Positions 9,191 to 17,151 are shown, counted from the first letter of the stretch. The stretch: 33,078 nt of DNA from Cyanobacteria bacterium REEB67 (GCA_018971775.1 JAGXAB010000070.1:1-33078); one strand, 5' to 3'. Notes: generated by a model not told the origin, from the letters alone. Translations and numbers: made by a program.

Positions 9191-9760
9191 ATGTATCGGC
9201 GGCAAGAGACAGCAATTACGACGGACCGTCTCTGGCTGCGCGATTTTCACCTTTCCGATTGGCCGGCCGTGCATGAATATGCCTGTGATCCGGAAGTCAG
9301 CCGTTTTATGGAGTGGGGGCCGAACACGCCCCTCGATAGCCGGCGCTTTGTCGAGCGTGCTACCAGTCTTTCTTATCTAGATCCGCGCGTCGATTTTGAA
9401 CTGGCCATCTGCAATAAACTCGACGACAGTCTGATTGGTGCAGTTGGTCTGCATATCGACGACATGGCCAACCGTGAGGGCTGGCTCGGCTATTGTCTGC
9501 GCCGCGACCAATGGGGCCACGGTTATGCCACGGAGGCCGCTTATAATCTTCTCCATTACGGTTTCGAGCGTCTGCATTTGCGACGAGTCTATGCCACCGC
9601 AGCGCCGGACAATCAGGCTTCAATCAATATTTTGCAGAAAATCGGTATGCAGCACGAGGGCACCCTCAAAAGCCACAAACTGATACGAGGCACCTGGCGA
9701 GACACCGAGCTCTTTGCCATTCTCGAGCATGAATTCGTTCCGCCACGACGCTTTTTTTAG
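9191..9760 (+). CDS. GNAT acetyltransferase, RimJ/RimL type
   Basis: The 189-residue protein has the standard layout of the RimJ/RimL group: TDRLWLRDFHLSDWPAVHEY at the N-terminus, a middle strand ending in GAVGLHIDD, the acetyl-CoA loop region RRDQWGHGYATEA (Q/RxxGxG/A motif), the helix AAYNLLHYGFERLHLRRVYA, and the late PDNQASINILQKIGMQHEGTL. Such enzymes acetylate protein N-termini, small molecules or antibiotics; the substrate cannot be told. GAGG lies 4-7 bases before the ATG. A TATAAT at 9152-9157 is directly followed by TAGACCAGACC, which resembles half of the palindromes near the downstream TetR gene. Confidence 0.92.
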   Translation: MYRRQETAITTDRLWLRDFHLSDWPAVHEYACDPEVSRFMEWGPNTPLDSRRFVERATSLSYLDPRVDFELAICNKLDDSLIGAVGLHIDDMANREGWLGYCLRRDQWGHGYATEAAYNLLHYGFERLHLRRVYATAAPDNQASINILQKIGMQHEGTLKSHKLIRGTWRDTELFAILEHEFVPPRRFF

Positions 9761-9810
9761 CGAACCTGACCTGTGTCCGGCTGTTTCTCTCGATAAATAA
9801 AGGGTGAGCC

Positions 9811-9840
9811 TTGACAAAATGTAGACGACTGGTCTATTAT
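9811..9840 (+). promoter_or_regulatory. Strong sigma-70-type promoter
   Basis: TTGACA at 9811-9816 and TATTAT at 9835-9840 are separated by 18 bases. It reads towards the 84-residue ORF at 9977 and the TetR gene behind it. The spacer contains a palindrome, so the promoter is probably repressible. Confidence 0.75.
9822..9836. promoter_or_regulatory. Palindromic operator inside the promoter
   Basis: TAGAC-GACTG-GTCTA is a perfect 5-bp inverted repeat with a 5-base centre, lying between the -35 and -10 boxes and overlapping the first bases of the latter. TAGAC/GTCTA half-sites are typical of several TetR-family operators. It is likely bound by the TetR protein encoded at 10315. Confidence 0.6.
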
Positions 9841-9926
9841 CATTTTATTGACTTCGCCAGTCGGCCGCTGAAAAGACCGTATTTTATTCTCCGGAAGTAG
9901 ATTGAAATTTTCACTGGCTAGCCAAG

Positions 9927-9952
9927 AAAGAGCACCGCTGATGGTGCTCTTT
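9927..9952 (+). promoter_or_regulatory. Leader hairpin upstream of the 84-residue ORF
   Basis: AAAGAGCACC and GGTGCTCTTT form a perfect 10-bp stem with a GCTGAT loop, 24 bases before the ATG at 9977 and about 80 bases into the predicted transcript. Only three T residues follow the loop side, so it may be an mRNA stabiliser or attenuator rather than a terminator. Confidence 0.5.
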
Positions 9953-9976
9953 GGAAGCAGTCCTGAGGTGACGATT

Positions 9977-10231
9977 ATGTATAACACTCTGTTGAACCGC
10001 TATTACATCGCCAATGCCCATCGTTCGGTGGCGTTTTCCGAAACCAGGGCGAAAGTTGAGGAGCTCGTGGCAAAGAGCTATCTGGGTCTTAATGCCGCCA
10101 GCGGTGCTCTCAGCAGCGACCGTGGTGCCCTCCATCATTCCTCCCGCCAGCGGGAACTAGAGGGCCTCTGGATGCGTCATCTGGTCAAGGAAGAAGCCCA
10201 AAAAGACAGAAGTCAGAATCTTTGTGGTTAA
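9977..10231 (+). CDS. Small orphan protein, 84 residues, likely target of the TetR regulator
   Basis: The ATG at 9977 has a good Shine-Dalgarno sequence (GAGGTG, 6 bases away), which is why I prefer it to the TTG 25 codons upstream that lies before the hairpin. The product is soluble, helical and rich in Arg, Ala and Ser, with no signal peptide, membrane segment or known motif. It lies behind a strong, probably repressible promoter and 83 bases before a TetR gene on the same strand. The context suggests a small stress-inducible protein, but no function can be given. Confidence 0.65.
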   Translation: MYNTLLNRYYIANAHRSVAFSETRAKVEELVAKSYLGLNAASGALSSDRGALHHSSRQRELEGLWMRHLVKEEAQKDRSQNLCG

Positions 10232-10236
10232 AATTA

Positions 10237-10251
10237 ATTGACCGGTCTAAT
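10237..10251. promoter_or_regulatory. Second palindromic operator, upstream of the TetR gene
   Basis: ATTGACCGGTCTAAT contains the perfect palindrome GACCGGTC with near-symmetrical flanks (TT/TA). It shares the (TA)GACC...GGTCTA pattern with the site at 9822-9836 and lies about 65 bases before the TetR start, which suggests autoregulation. Confidence 0.55.
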
Positions 10252-10314
10252 GGCGATACCCCGCCCGACTTTTTCTGTTCTGAAAATTAGTTTCCCAAAG
10301 GTCAGGTGAGCGTC

Positions 10315-10974
10315 ATGGCTCGATGTCAGAAACAGGATACAAAAAAAGAACTGCTTGAAGCCGGGATGAAGATCATGCTCGAGAAGGGTTATACCAGCTC
10401 GGGTCTGCAGCAGGTCCTCGATGCAGTCGGCGTGCCGAAAGGCTCCTTCTATCATTATTTTGAAAGCAAGGAAGATTTTGCTCTCGAGATCATTCAACAC
10501 TACGATTTGGCCTACACCGAAAGTGTATTGAGTTGTCTTAGAGATCAGAGTCTGACGCCGCTGCAGCGTCTGCGAAAGTTTTGTATGACCAACAAGGAAA
10601 AGCTCGAGCTGTGGAGCTGTACGAATGGCTGCTTAATCGGCAATCTGAGTCAGGAAATGGCCTCCCAGTCCGAGCGTCTGCGTGAAAAGCTGGAAGAAGT
10701 TTTTGTGCGCTGGCGCGACCTCTTTGCCGCAGCCATCGCCGAAGGTCAGGCTGCCGGTGAAATCGATCCGCGATTCGAGGCCCTCGAACTCGCCGACCTT
10801 TTCCTCAGTGGCTGGGAAGGTGCGGTGATGCGCTCCAAATCCACCCGCAGCAGTATATCAATCGACAATTTCGTCAAGTTGATGTTTGTCTTCCTGGCTG
10901 GCGCCAGACAGTTCGAAACCAGTCAGGAGGCGCGGCCGGTCGACTTCGCCGCTCGCCCTTTGCCCCACGTCTGA
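10315..10974 (+). CDS. TetR-family regulator, NemR/AcuR-like
   Basis: The protein has 219 residues from ATG 10315, with AGGTGAG 4 bases upstream; a GTG at 10306 lies inside that Shine-Dalgarno sequence. The N-terminal DNA-binding domain shows the TetR signature, with GYTSSGLQQVLDAVGVPKG at ~25-43 followed by SFYHYFESKEDF. The ligand domain carries NGCLIGNLSQEM at ~104-115, the block typical of the NemR/AcuR subgroup, with a cysteine at 106. NemR-type proteins sense electrophiles or reactive chlorine through cysteines; redox sensing here is an inference. Other cysteines are at 4, 74, 90 and 102. Two palindromes upstream probably form its regulon with the small ORF. Confidence 0.9.
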   Translation: MARCQKQDTKKELLEAGMKIMLEKGYTSSGLQQVLDAVGVPKGSFYHYFESKEDFALEIIQHYDLAYTESVLSCLRDQSLTPLQRLRKFCMTNKEKLELWSCTNGCLIGNLSQEMASQSERLREKLEEVFVRWRDLFAAAIAEGQAAGEIDPRFEALELADLFLSGWEGAVMRSKSTRSSISIDNFVKLMFVFLAGARQFETSQEARPVDFAARPLPHV

Positions 10975-11006
10975 AAAGTTTTTCGTACGGACTTGGTCCT
11001 ATGCCT

Positions 11007-11024
11007 GAGCAATCTGGGTTGCTC
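11007..11024 (+). terminator. Weak hairpin after the first TetR gene
   Basis: GAGCAA and TTGCTC form a 6-bp stem with loop TCTGGG, followed by CTCGTTCTT. It could end the first TetR transcript. The same TTGCTC (11019-11024) also lies 18 bases before TACAAT (11043-11048), a possible promoter of the second TetR gene. Confidence 0.3.
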
Positions 11025-11088
11025 CTCGTTCTTACGGTCAAGTACAATGGCGCTGAGGCCCATTGATCACGAGTGAACGGACATTTCT

Positions 11089-11724
11089 TTGAAAGAACCA
11101 CATTTGAAAGCGGCGACCAGAGACGCGGACGCCACCAAAGCGAGCATTCTAGATGCCGCCGAAGAGGAATTTGGTCGCTATGGCTTGCAGGGTGCTCGTA
11201 CTGAGGCGATTGCCGCCCAGACTGGTGTGACCAAGGCGATGATTCATTACTATTTTGAGAACAAAGAAAACCTTTACCGCGAAGTGCTGCGGCGCACATT
11301 CAGTCGTCGCAGTTTGCAGATAGAATCGCTCAATTTGCCGGCAATGACGCCCCCCGAGGCTCTTGCCGCCATCTTCCGCGATTTGCTGGCCGAGATTTTC
11401 AAACATCCGACCATTGCCAGCATACTCGTATTCGAGTCGCTGCAAAACCGCGGCAAGTACTACCGCGAGATTTCAGTCGCCAGTCTCTACTCTCCCTTGA
11501 TGGAAGTGCTCGAGCGCGGTGTCGCCGGCGGCTATTTCTGCCCAAAGCTAGATCCGCGCCACACCTCCGTCAATCTCGTCGGCATGGCTGTTTTTTATAT
11601 ATGCTCTCGCGAAAACTTAAGCAGTCTCTGGCCCGACGAGCCGGATCTGCTGAGCGGCGAGATATTTGCAGGCCATGTCGAAACTACTGTCGCCATGGTC
11701 TGCAATGCGGTGCTCAGGCGCTGA
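11089..11724 (+). CDS. TetR-family transcriptional regulator
   Basis: The 211-residue protein has a TetR N-terminal domain: ILDAAEEEFGRYGLQGARTEAIAAQTGVTKAMIHYYFENKENLYREVL, with the recognition helix near residues 45-55. The C-terminal half matches the general TetR_C fold, with FEIFKHPTIASILVFESLQNRG-like helices and a hydrophobic GMAVFYICSR; the ligand is unknown. The start is TTG, because no ATG or GTG is available in frame near the HTH. A possible promoter (TTGCTC, 18 bases, TACAAT) lies at 11019-11048. It is convergent with the RRM gene, 5 bases apart. It is not a close paralogue of the first TetR protein. Confidence 0.88.
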   Translation: MKEPHLKAATRDADATKASILDAAEEEFGRYGLQGARTEAIAAQTGVTKAMIHYYFENKENLYREVLRRTFSRRSLQIESLNLPAMTPPEALAAIFRDLLAEIFKHPTIASILVFESLQNRGKYYREISVASLYSPLMEVLERGVAGGYFCPKLDPRHTSVNLVGMAVFYICSRENLSSLWPDEPDLLSGEIFAGHVETTVAMVCNAVLRR

Positions 11725-11729
11725 AGGGC

Positions 11730-12011
11730 TTAATAAGCTCTGGAGCGGCTGTCGCCGCTTTTCTCTTTGGGACGAGCCAGATTGACTGACATTTCGCGTC
11801 CAGCCAGAGCGCGACCATTCAGGGTCTTAATCGCCTCTTCCGCTTCTTCCTGAGAAGACATTTCAACGAAGCCAAAGCCGCGCTTCTTACCGGTGTACTT
11901 GTCGGTCGGAATCGAAACCGACACGACTGTTCCGGCTTGCGAGAAAACCTCGTTCAGCTCGGCTTCAGTGACTTTGAAAGAGAGGTTTCCAACGAATAAC
12001 TTATTGTTCAT
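11730..12011 (-). CDS. Small RNA-recognition-motif (RRM) protein
   Basis: The protein has 93 residues from the ATG at 12011; the frame is open further upstream but the RRM begins right at NKLFVGNLSF. It is essentially one RRM: RNP2 LFVGNL at 5-10 and RNP1 KRGFGFVEM at 43-51, both with the aromatic RNA-stacking residues. A short basic/Ser tail follows (EKSGDSRSRAY), without the long Gly-rich tail of some cyanobacterial Rbp proteins. Such proteins bind RNA and are often cold-induced in Cyanobacteria and relatives. The Shine-Dalgarno sequence is weak (CGAGA). Confidence 0.93.
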   Translation of the reverse strand: MNNKLFVGNLSFKVTEAELNEVFSQAGTVVSVSIPTDKYTGKKRGFGFVEMSSQEEAEEAIKTLNGRALAGREMSVNLARPKEKSGDSRSRAY

Positions 12012-12440
12012 CTGATCTCGTTGCAATGTCCGACATCCTGACTCTAAATGATGGCGGGAGCCCAAGAATGCTGAGAGCTCTATTTTAGTATGGCAGAAAA
12101 GTCAAAACCTCGGAAGTAGGCGGCCAACATTCCTGTGACGGCAAACTCTGGCCTCAGGCTTGTTTGCGGATGCTGAAAATTACTTGGTTGGAGCATAAAT
12201 AGGGCTCTTATTCCCCTCTCTTTTGGCCGCCGTTCGAGGGGAAAAAAAGCGCCTTTGAAAAATTAAAATGCATTCGAGCCGGAGCGGTGGCGCTAGAGTA
12301 ATTTTGGTACTGCCGGCAGTGGCAAGACTGGCCTTTGCCGCCCGGCGCCTCTCACTTGGGGTTTTTACGATAGACAAGCCGCCAATCTATAGATAGTCTC
12401 GTGGGGTACAGTCTTAGGCGCGTTGCGTCAGAGGATTCCC
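12012..12440. other. Intergenic region between divergent RRM and orphan genes
   Basis: This 429-base region separates the RRM gene (minus) and the orphan gene starting at 12441 (plus). It holds an imperfect CCCCTC...GAGGGG inverted repeat at about 12214-12242. A 65-codon minus-strand ORF at 12180-12377 has no family signal or good ribosome binding site, and I do not call it. It probably contains promoters and a long RRM leader. Confidence 0.4.
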
Positions 12441-13511
12441 ATGGGTTTCGATAGTGGCGATCGTCGTGATGACGGGACGAATAGTGCTGGCGGCTCGGTC
12501 GCCGGGCACACCGAGTACACAGATCGCGCCGGTCGTGACGCAGCCGCTACTCAAAATAGCGGACTGTCTATAAATGACATCGATTTTTCGGTCTCTTCAG
12601 GGCGCCCAAAAGACACCGCAAATTTGGCTCAAATCGTCGGTGCGCCGGCTGATTCCGAGCGGGAGCATTTGCCCAGACCTCCTTATGATCCGCTTACGAC
12701 CGGAGACAAGGTGGCGAGTGTGGCCGATTTCTTTGGCTCGGCCGCCGGCGGTGCCTATGCGCTCAATCGATTCCGCAATGAAGGCATGCATGTTCTCGGT
12801 ACCGATATAAAATCGCTCGATCGGCTGGCGAGCAGCTCTGAACTCCACGAATTCAAAAATTTGGGCACCTCCTTACGTTCGGAAATCGGCGCTTTGACTC
12901 ACAGCGCCCAACGTGATGTCCTGCATCTTCAGGAAAGCCGCCCGGAACTCTTCGATTTGAACGCTTCGCGCGGCACCTACGCCGATCGCCTCTTGAAAGT
13001 CCCGAAATGGAATCTGCTCAATCCAAGTGAGCGAGCTTTGATCGACAAGGCCGGTAATCTCGAATATCTCGGCGAAAGTTTGCGGCGGGGCATCAATACG
13101 ACTAATACGGCAAATTTCAAGAGTGGCTTGAATATGCTGAACGGTTTGCACAAAAATCCCACTGCCGTTAGTGAAGGCCTCTCGCCTGCCCTGCGTCGCC
13201 TCGAAGACCTCGGCTACAGGGTCAACGAGCAGGCCGCCGAGAGCACGGTCTCACTGGCCGGAGAGAGTCGCGCCCTGATGCTGAAAAACATCGGCGTCGT
13301 CGGTGCCGGCATCGGTGCCAATATGCTCATCGAAAAGTATCTACTTAAAAATAGCGCTCCCAGTAGTATCACGATCGCCACTGATATAGTCTCGCCCAGC
13401 ATCATCCTGACCGAATTGCCTCTCTGGGCGAAATTTGGCGTTATTGTCGGCGCCCATGCGGTGACGCGCTTTGCCGAGTACGGTATGAACAAATACGGTC
13501 ACGAAAAATAA
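12441..13511 (+). CDS. Orphan protein with disordered N-terminus and hydrophobic C-terminus (paralogue A)
   Basis: The protein has 356 residues from ATG 12441, with AGAGGA 5 bases upstream. Residues 1-85 are Asp/Gly/Ser-rich and probably disordered. Residues ~90-290 are helical. The C-terminus has two hydrophobic segments, KNIGVVGAGIGANMLIEKYL and ELPLWAKFGVIVGAHAVTRFAEYG. The second and the preceding ATDIVSPSIILTE region align with the C-terminus of the next gene, so the two are tandem paralogues. There is no signal peptide at the N-terminus, so surface location is uncertain. I know no function for the family. Confidence 0.85.
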   Translation: MGFDSGDRRDDGTNSAGGSVAGHTEYTDRAGRDAAATQNSGLSINDIDFSVSSGRPKDTANLAQIVGAPADSEREHLPRPPYDPLTTGDKVASVADFFGSAAGGAYALNRFRNEGMHVLGTDIKSLDRLASSSELHEFKNLGTSLRSEIGALTHSAQRDVLHLQESRPELFDLNASRGTYADRLLKVPKWNLLNPSERALIDKAGNLEYLGESLRRGINTTNTANFKSGLNMLNGLHKNPTAVSEGLSPALRRLEDLGYRVNEQAAESTVSLAGESRALMLKNIGVVGAGIGANMLIEKYLLKNSAPSSITIATDIVSPSIILTELPLWAKFGVIVGAHAVTRFAEYGMNKYGHEK

Positions 13512-13630
13512 AAGCGACCCCGCGGTCGTCGGTCTTGATTTTTCATGCGTAGTTCCCCCATTTACGACGGGGGGCGCCAGATTAATAATACTTCCCATAG
13601 AAAGCCATCCTTCAAAAAGAGGCCCAAGCA

Positions 13631-14830
13631 ATGGGACAGTTCGATAGTTTCAGCCACACGTCCGATGCGCATGCCGACCCGACGCAAGCGCCGAGTGCCG
13701 GTCGCATCGACTTTGGCCGCATTATTAGAGAAGGGAGCGCCGGCGCCGGTAGCGCAGCACCACCTCCGGAGATGCAATCGAATCAAGGTCAGGCTCCACT
13801 CTATCGGCCACAGGCGGCTGACGTGCCGGTCCATCCTGTGCCCGCACCGGCTCCAGCTCGAGCTTATAGCTCCTCTGGTAACCAGCCCGCTTCCTCTTTT
13901 GACGATGATCATCCGCCCCGTCCGGCCGCTTCCGAATCGACCAGCAATCAAATCGGCAATCTTTTCAGTGGCGCCGCCGTCCTCGGTTCATCCGCGATTG
14001 CCGCCAGTATGTTTGCCAAAAATGCTCGCAAAGGTGAAATCGGTGAATGGCTTAAGTTGGATGCCGTCACCAAGCCTGAAACTCTCGCCGACCTGCACGC
14101 CCAGGCCGAAAGTGTGACTCGACTTGTTGCTCAAAAGAGTCGAGACGCATCGGCGGCAGTCGATAGAATTGCCATCGACAAACCGCATGCCTTCGAAGAA
14201 ATTTCCGAACAAATGCCGGCTAAAGGTCCTGGTCAACCTGCCACTCAGCTGGTTTACAAACAGGTGCGCGGCCATCTGACCGAGGCCGAAGCGACTCAGC
14301 TTGCCGAGGGTAAAATCGCCGGCCTCACCGAAGCAGAAATCGCCGCCGCCGATAGCGATGTTTATCTGCGCTCTGTGGAGCGTGTCCTGGTGTCCGGTTT
14401 CAATATGCCGGCCAATACGCATGTCAGCGCCTTCCGCCAGCGTCAGTCGAATTTGACCGGACTTGGTAAAAACGAATTCGCGGAAGCTGAGGGCCTGGCT
14501 GGTCCGCTCAACAAGCTCGAGGAGACCAGCCTCAAATTGATGGCGGAAACGACGGAAGGTCGCGTCGCCCTGCACTCGAATATCACCGGTGAGATCTACA
14601 AAAATATGGCGGTAATCGGCGGCAGTTTCGTCGCTTCCCGCGCCATCGATCATGGCATTTACGGCAGCTCGGCCCAGGGCTTTCTCGCCACTGCTTATGA
14701 TTGCGCCGCCCCTTTCCTCGTTTTCACAAAAATGTCTCCCCTGGCCAAGATCGGTGTCATGGTCGGCGGCCACGAGCTGATCCGCGGCGTTGAATATCTA
14801 ACTGCCAAGAATAAAGACAAATCCGAATAA
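13631..14830 (+). CDS. Orphan protein with disordered N-terminus and hydrophobic C-terminus (paralogue B)
   Basis: The protein has 399 residues, ATG start, with GAGG 8 bases upstream. Residues 1-105 are Pro/Ala/Ser-rich and disordered. A hydrophobic segment follows (GNLFSGAAVLGSSAIAASMF), then a helical middle with repeated TEAEATQLAEGKIAGLTEAEIAAAD-like sequence, and a C-terminus with MAVIGGSFVASRAIDHGIYG and SPLAKIGVMVGGHELIRGVEYL. That C-terminus aligns with paralogue A (PLWAKFGVIVGAHAVTRFAEY), so the pair arose by duplication and then diverged strongly. It starts 119 bases after A on the same strand. Function unknown. Confidence 0.85.
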   Translation: MGQFDSFSHTSDAHADPTQAPSAGRIDFGRIIREGSAGAGSAAPPPEMQSNQGQAPLYRPQAADVPVHPVPAPAPARAYSSSGNQPASSFDDDHPPRPAASESTSNQIGNLFSGAAVLGSSAIAASMFAKNARKGEIGEWLKLDAVTKPETLADLHAQAESVTRLVAQKSRDASAAVDRIAIDKPHAFEEISEQMPAKGPGQPATQLVYKQVRGHLTEAEATQLAEGKIAGLTEAEIAAADSDVYLRSVERVLVSGFNMPANTHVSAFRQRQSNLTGLGKNEFAEAEGLAGPLNKLEETSLKLMAETTEGRVALHSNITGEIYKNMAVIGGSFVASRAIDHGIYGSSAQGFLATAYDCAAPFLVFTKMSPLAKIGVMVGGHELIRGVEYLTAKNKDKSE

Positions 14831-14854
14831 AACTACAATCAGACCCGCTCCCGA

Positions 14855-15391
14855 CTATTTTGGCGGCTGGACCTCTTCTGGATGGTCCGGAGGTGCTTTC
14901 GTCGGGAATGACGACTTGATCGGCACCGCTTCGACTTTGTCGATTTTGAGCATGCGGCAACCGCCCAAGTCTCCTACCCAGCCGGTCACCGTCACCTTCT
15001 GGGCGACATAGGGAATGAGCAATTCATTGCAGCCGTGATAGCCTTTGGTTTTTGCCGCGATATATAAATCTTTGCTGCCGTCTTCGAGAATTCCCATCGT
15101 GACGCCGCCATAGGAGCAGGCCAGGGCGCAGGCCTTGTGGCCTTCACCGCGGCCCGGGCCCATTGTCTGAGAGGCATAGCACCAGGCATCGACTACTTCG
15201 CCTGTCACTTTGATTGGTTTGACACGCGGCTTGGCGATTTCGAATTGTCGATACTTGCGGCGCCAGTGGACAAAGTCGAAATTAGGGCCGTCGGCGAGAA
15301 AATAAATCGCCACCGCGCTAATTAGAAGCGCGGCCAGCAATGCCGCTTTCTTGCGCGTAAACTGTTCTGCGGGTGTTTGATTCTCGGCCAA
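14855..15391 (-). CDS. Membrane-anchored Cys/His protein, possible metal or redox role
   Basis: The 178-residue protein has a TTG start 5 bases after the stop of the TPR gene, so it is translationally linked to it. One N-terminal transmembrane segment lies at ~16-33, with the rest outside. The soluble part begins with VTGEVVDAWCYAS and contains GEGHKACALACSYGG, so C71, H85, C88 and C92 form a CxnHxxCxxxC pattern; C121 and C145 follow in VTVTGWVGDLGGC. This arrangement recurs in bacterial exported proteins of unknown function with a small beta-barrel look. Metal binding or a redox role is possible but not proven. It is the last gene of a three-gene operon. Confidence 0.82.
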   Translation of the reverse strand: MAENQTPAEQFTRKKAALLAALLISAVAIYFLADGPNFDFVHWRRKYRQFEIAKPRVKPIKVTGEVVDAWCYASQTMGPGRGEGHKACALACSYGGVTMGILEDGSKDLYIAAKTKGYHGCNELLIPYVAQKVTVTGWVGDLGGCRMLKIDKVEAVPIKSSFPTKAPPDHPEEVQPPK

Positions 15392-15396
15392 AGTAT

Positions 15397-16629
15397 CTAC
15401 TTCATTTTCGCTTTGAGCTGGTTGATGCGCATTGTTGTTTCCTTGTCTTTACCGTCCAGCGACAGGGCTTTTTGATAATTTTTCATAGCACCGAAAAAAT
15501 CTTTTTTGAAATTTTCCAGATCTTCTCCCAGGCGTAAATAGCCGCGCGCCAGGGTCGGATCGAGGGCCAGCCCGGCCTGATACTGGCCGATCGCATTTTG
15601 TGGCTGGCCGATGCGATCGTAAACGTCACCGAGGGCAAAATGCAAACGACCCTTTAAACGTTTTTCCTTAATTGCCGCTTCCGCAGTAGAGATGCCGTTT
15701 TGCGCTTCCTTCTCCGGTAGAGCGCGCAGCATGTCCTGGAGAGAAGCCTTGGCCACTGCCATCTCTTTGTCATTAGCCGGTGCCAACAAGCAGAGCTGCA
15801 CGATAAAGGCTTCTTTGATGCGCTTCTGGCTGGTAAGCACATTCAAATAGAGTTTATTGTTTTTGAAATTGAGTGGGTTGGCCTCAAAGTTTGCGGCCAG
15901 CGGCTTCAGTGCTTGATCGAAACGTCCGAGTAATATCAAGACTTTGGCTTGCTCATAGAGGGTAAGCTCGGTTGGTTTGCCCAGGGACAATGCTTTTTCT
16001 ACATACTGCAGCGCTCTGGGGGCCTGGTTCATGGCCGAATAAACGTCGGCCAGGGCGATATAAATCTCGGCGTTATTCGGCTGGACGGCCTTGGCCGCCT
16101 CATACATGGCAGCTGCCTCACCGAGTTTGTGTTCGTTGTGCAGCACGTAACCAGTGGTCAGTAGCATGCCATATTCATGGGGGAAAAGTTTGAGGCCGGC
16201 GCGGGCCACTTTTTCCGCTTCGGCATAATCCGCTGATTTGAGCAGGAGCTGCGCTAAATGCTTGTAGGCTTCGGCGGAGGGATGGGGGCAAGTGATGGCT
16301 GTACGATATTCGTTTTGCGCTTCGCCGATGATGCCTTTCTCTTCATAAAACTTGCCGGCAGCCAGGTGTGTGCTGTAAGCCTCTGGCGCGCTTTTTAAAA
16401 GTTTTTCGATCTGTGTGGCGCTATATTTGGTGCCGTTGTCGGCTGCGGCTTGCACTGCCTGTGGTGCGACTTTATTTGCCGCACTGATTTGTTTTGGCGC
16501 TTGCGCACCGGCCGGATTTGCAGACAGTAAAATACCCGGACCGAGCGCGACGCTCATGCCAATGGCAAAGCCTGCGCCGAGCGGAAAGGCTTTGCTATTT
16601 AGCCTCGGCCTGATCGAAAAATTGCTCAT
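15397..16629 (-). CDS. Exported TPR-repeat protein
   Basis: The 410-residue protein has an N-terminal signal-like segment (FPLGAGFAIGMSVALGPGILLS, cleavage near AGA-QA at ~43). From ~residue 55 it is made of tetratricopeptide repeats of 34 residues, for example PEAYSTHLAAGKFYEEKGIIGEAQNEYRTA and AEIYIALADVYSAMNQAPRALQYVEKAL; eight or more units can be seen, ending with GDVYDRIGQPQNAIGQYQAGLAL. TPR arrays serve as protein-binding scaffolds, here probably in the periplasm or at the cell surface. It lies between a small secreted protein (15 bases upstream) and the Cys/His membrane protein (5 bases downstream), which suggests a joint export or assembly function. Confidence 0.9.
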   Translation of the reverse strand: MSNFSIRPRLNSKAFPLGAGFAIGMSVALGPGILLSANPAGAQAPKQISAANKVAPQAVQAAADNGTKYSATQIEKLLKSAPEAYSTHLAAGKFYEEKGIIGEAQNEYRTAITCPHPSAEAYKHLAQLLLKSADYAEAEKVARAGLKLFPHEYGMLLTTGYVLHNEHKLGEAAAMYEAAKAVQPNNAEIYIALADVYSAMNQAPRALQYVEKALSLGKPTELTLYEQAKVLILLGRFDQALKPLAANFEANPLNFKNNKLYLNVLTSQKRIKEAFIVQLCLLAPANDKEMAVAKASLQDMLRALPEKEAQNGISTAEAAIKEKRLKGRLHFALGDVYDRIGQPQNAIGQYQAGLALDPTLARGYLRLGEDLENFKKDFFGAMKNYQKALSLDGKDKETTMRINQLKAKMK

Positions 16630-16644
16630 TGCTTTTAACTTGCC

Positions 16645-17151
16645 TCAGCGTGGCTCGTTAAAGGTAATCATCAGAGCTGTTGTTTTGCCAAGATGTCCGA
16701 TCGGTCCTTCAAAATTGATATTGCAAAAGACAGTGCCTTTCGTGCCCGTCAAGGTTGGCAACATCCCGGCCTTGGTCGCTGGTTTTTCCTTGGGGGACCA
16801 GCCGTAGGCCTGTAAATTCTGGCGGTACCAGTCGACTAGCTTGGCCGGAGGATTTTCCGTGTACATGCGCACATAAGTCATTGCTTTAGCGCCGGCGTAC
16901 TGCGACTGATAGCCGGTGACGAACTTCGCGTCGGGCGGTATCGGGACCGGGATATTGGCCGGCATCTGCTGCAAATTGCGATGCATCGTTTCTTTTGGTG
17001 GGCCTTTCCTTGCGCCTGGTGCATACATCGGTTTGATGGAGCTACCTGTCGACCCGGTCGGGGCCACGGCAGGAGCCTGGGCGATCGAGCCGCCGGCCCA
17101 GCCGATTTGTGCAAGCGCGATTGTGGCCGGCACAATTTTATTTAGTCGCAT
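16645..17151 (-). CDS. Small secreted protein of unknown function
   Basis: The protein has 168 residues from the ATG at 17151, chosen because GGGAG lies just upstream and a signal peptide begins there (KIVPATIALAQIGWAGGSIAQA-PA). The longer open frame upstream overlaps the TadG-like gene and looks non-coding. The mature region has a Pro-rich linker followed by a compact domain with KFVTGYQSQYAGAKAMTYVRMYTE, PAKLVDWYRQNLQAYGWSP and TALMITFNEPR. This resembles the common small exported alpha/beta domains described as two-residue-YGW proteins, but no name can be given. First gene of a three-gene minus-strand operon. Confidence 0.8.
   Translation of the reverse strand: MRLNKIVPATIALAQIGWAGGSIAQAPAVAPTGSTGSSIKPMYAPGARKGPPKETMHRNLQQMPANIPVPIPPDAKFVTGYQSQYAGAKAMTYVRMYTENPPAKLVDWYRQNLQAYGWSPKEKPATKAGMLPTLTGTKGTVFCNINFEGPIGHLGKTTALMITFNEPR

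Noticed and set aside
12214..12248. An intrinsic terminator (CCCCTC...GAGGGG followed by A residues).
   Set aside because: The loop is long and the T-tract would lie on the wrong side for either strand.
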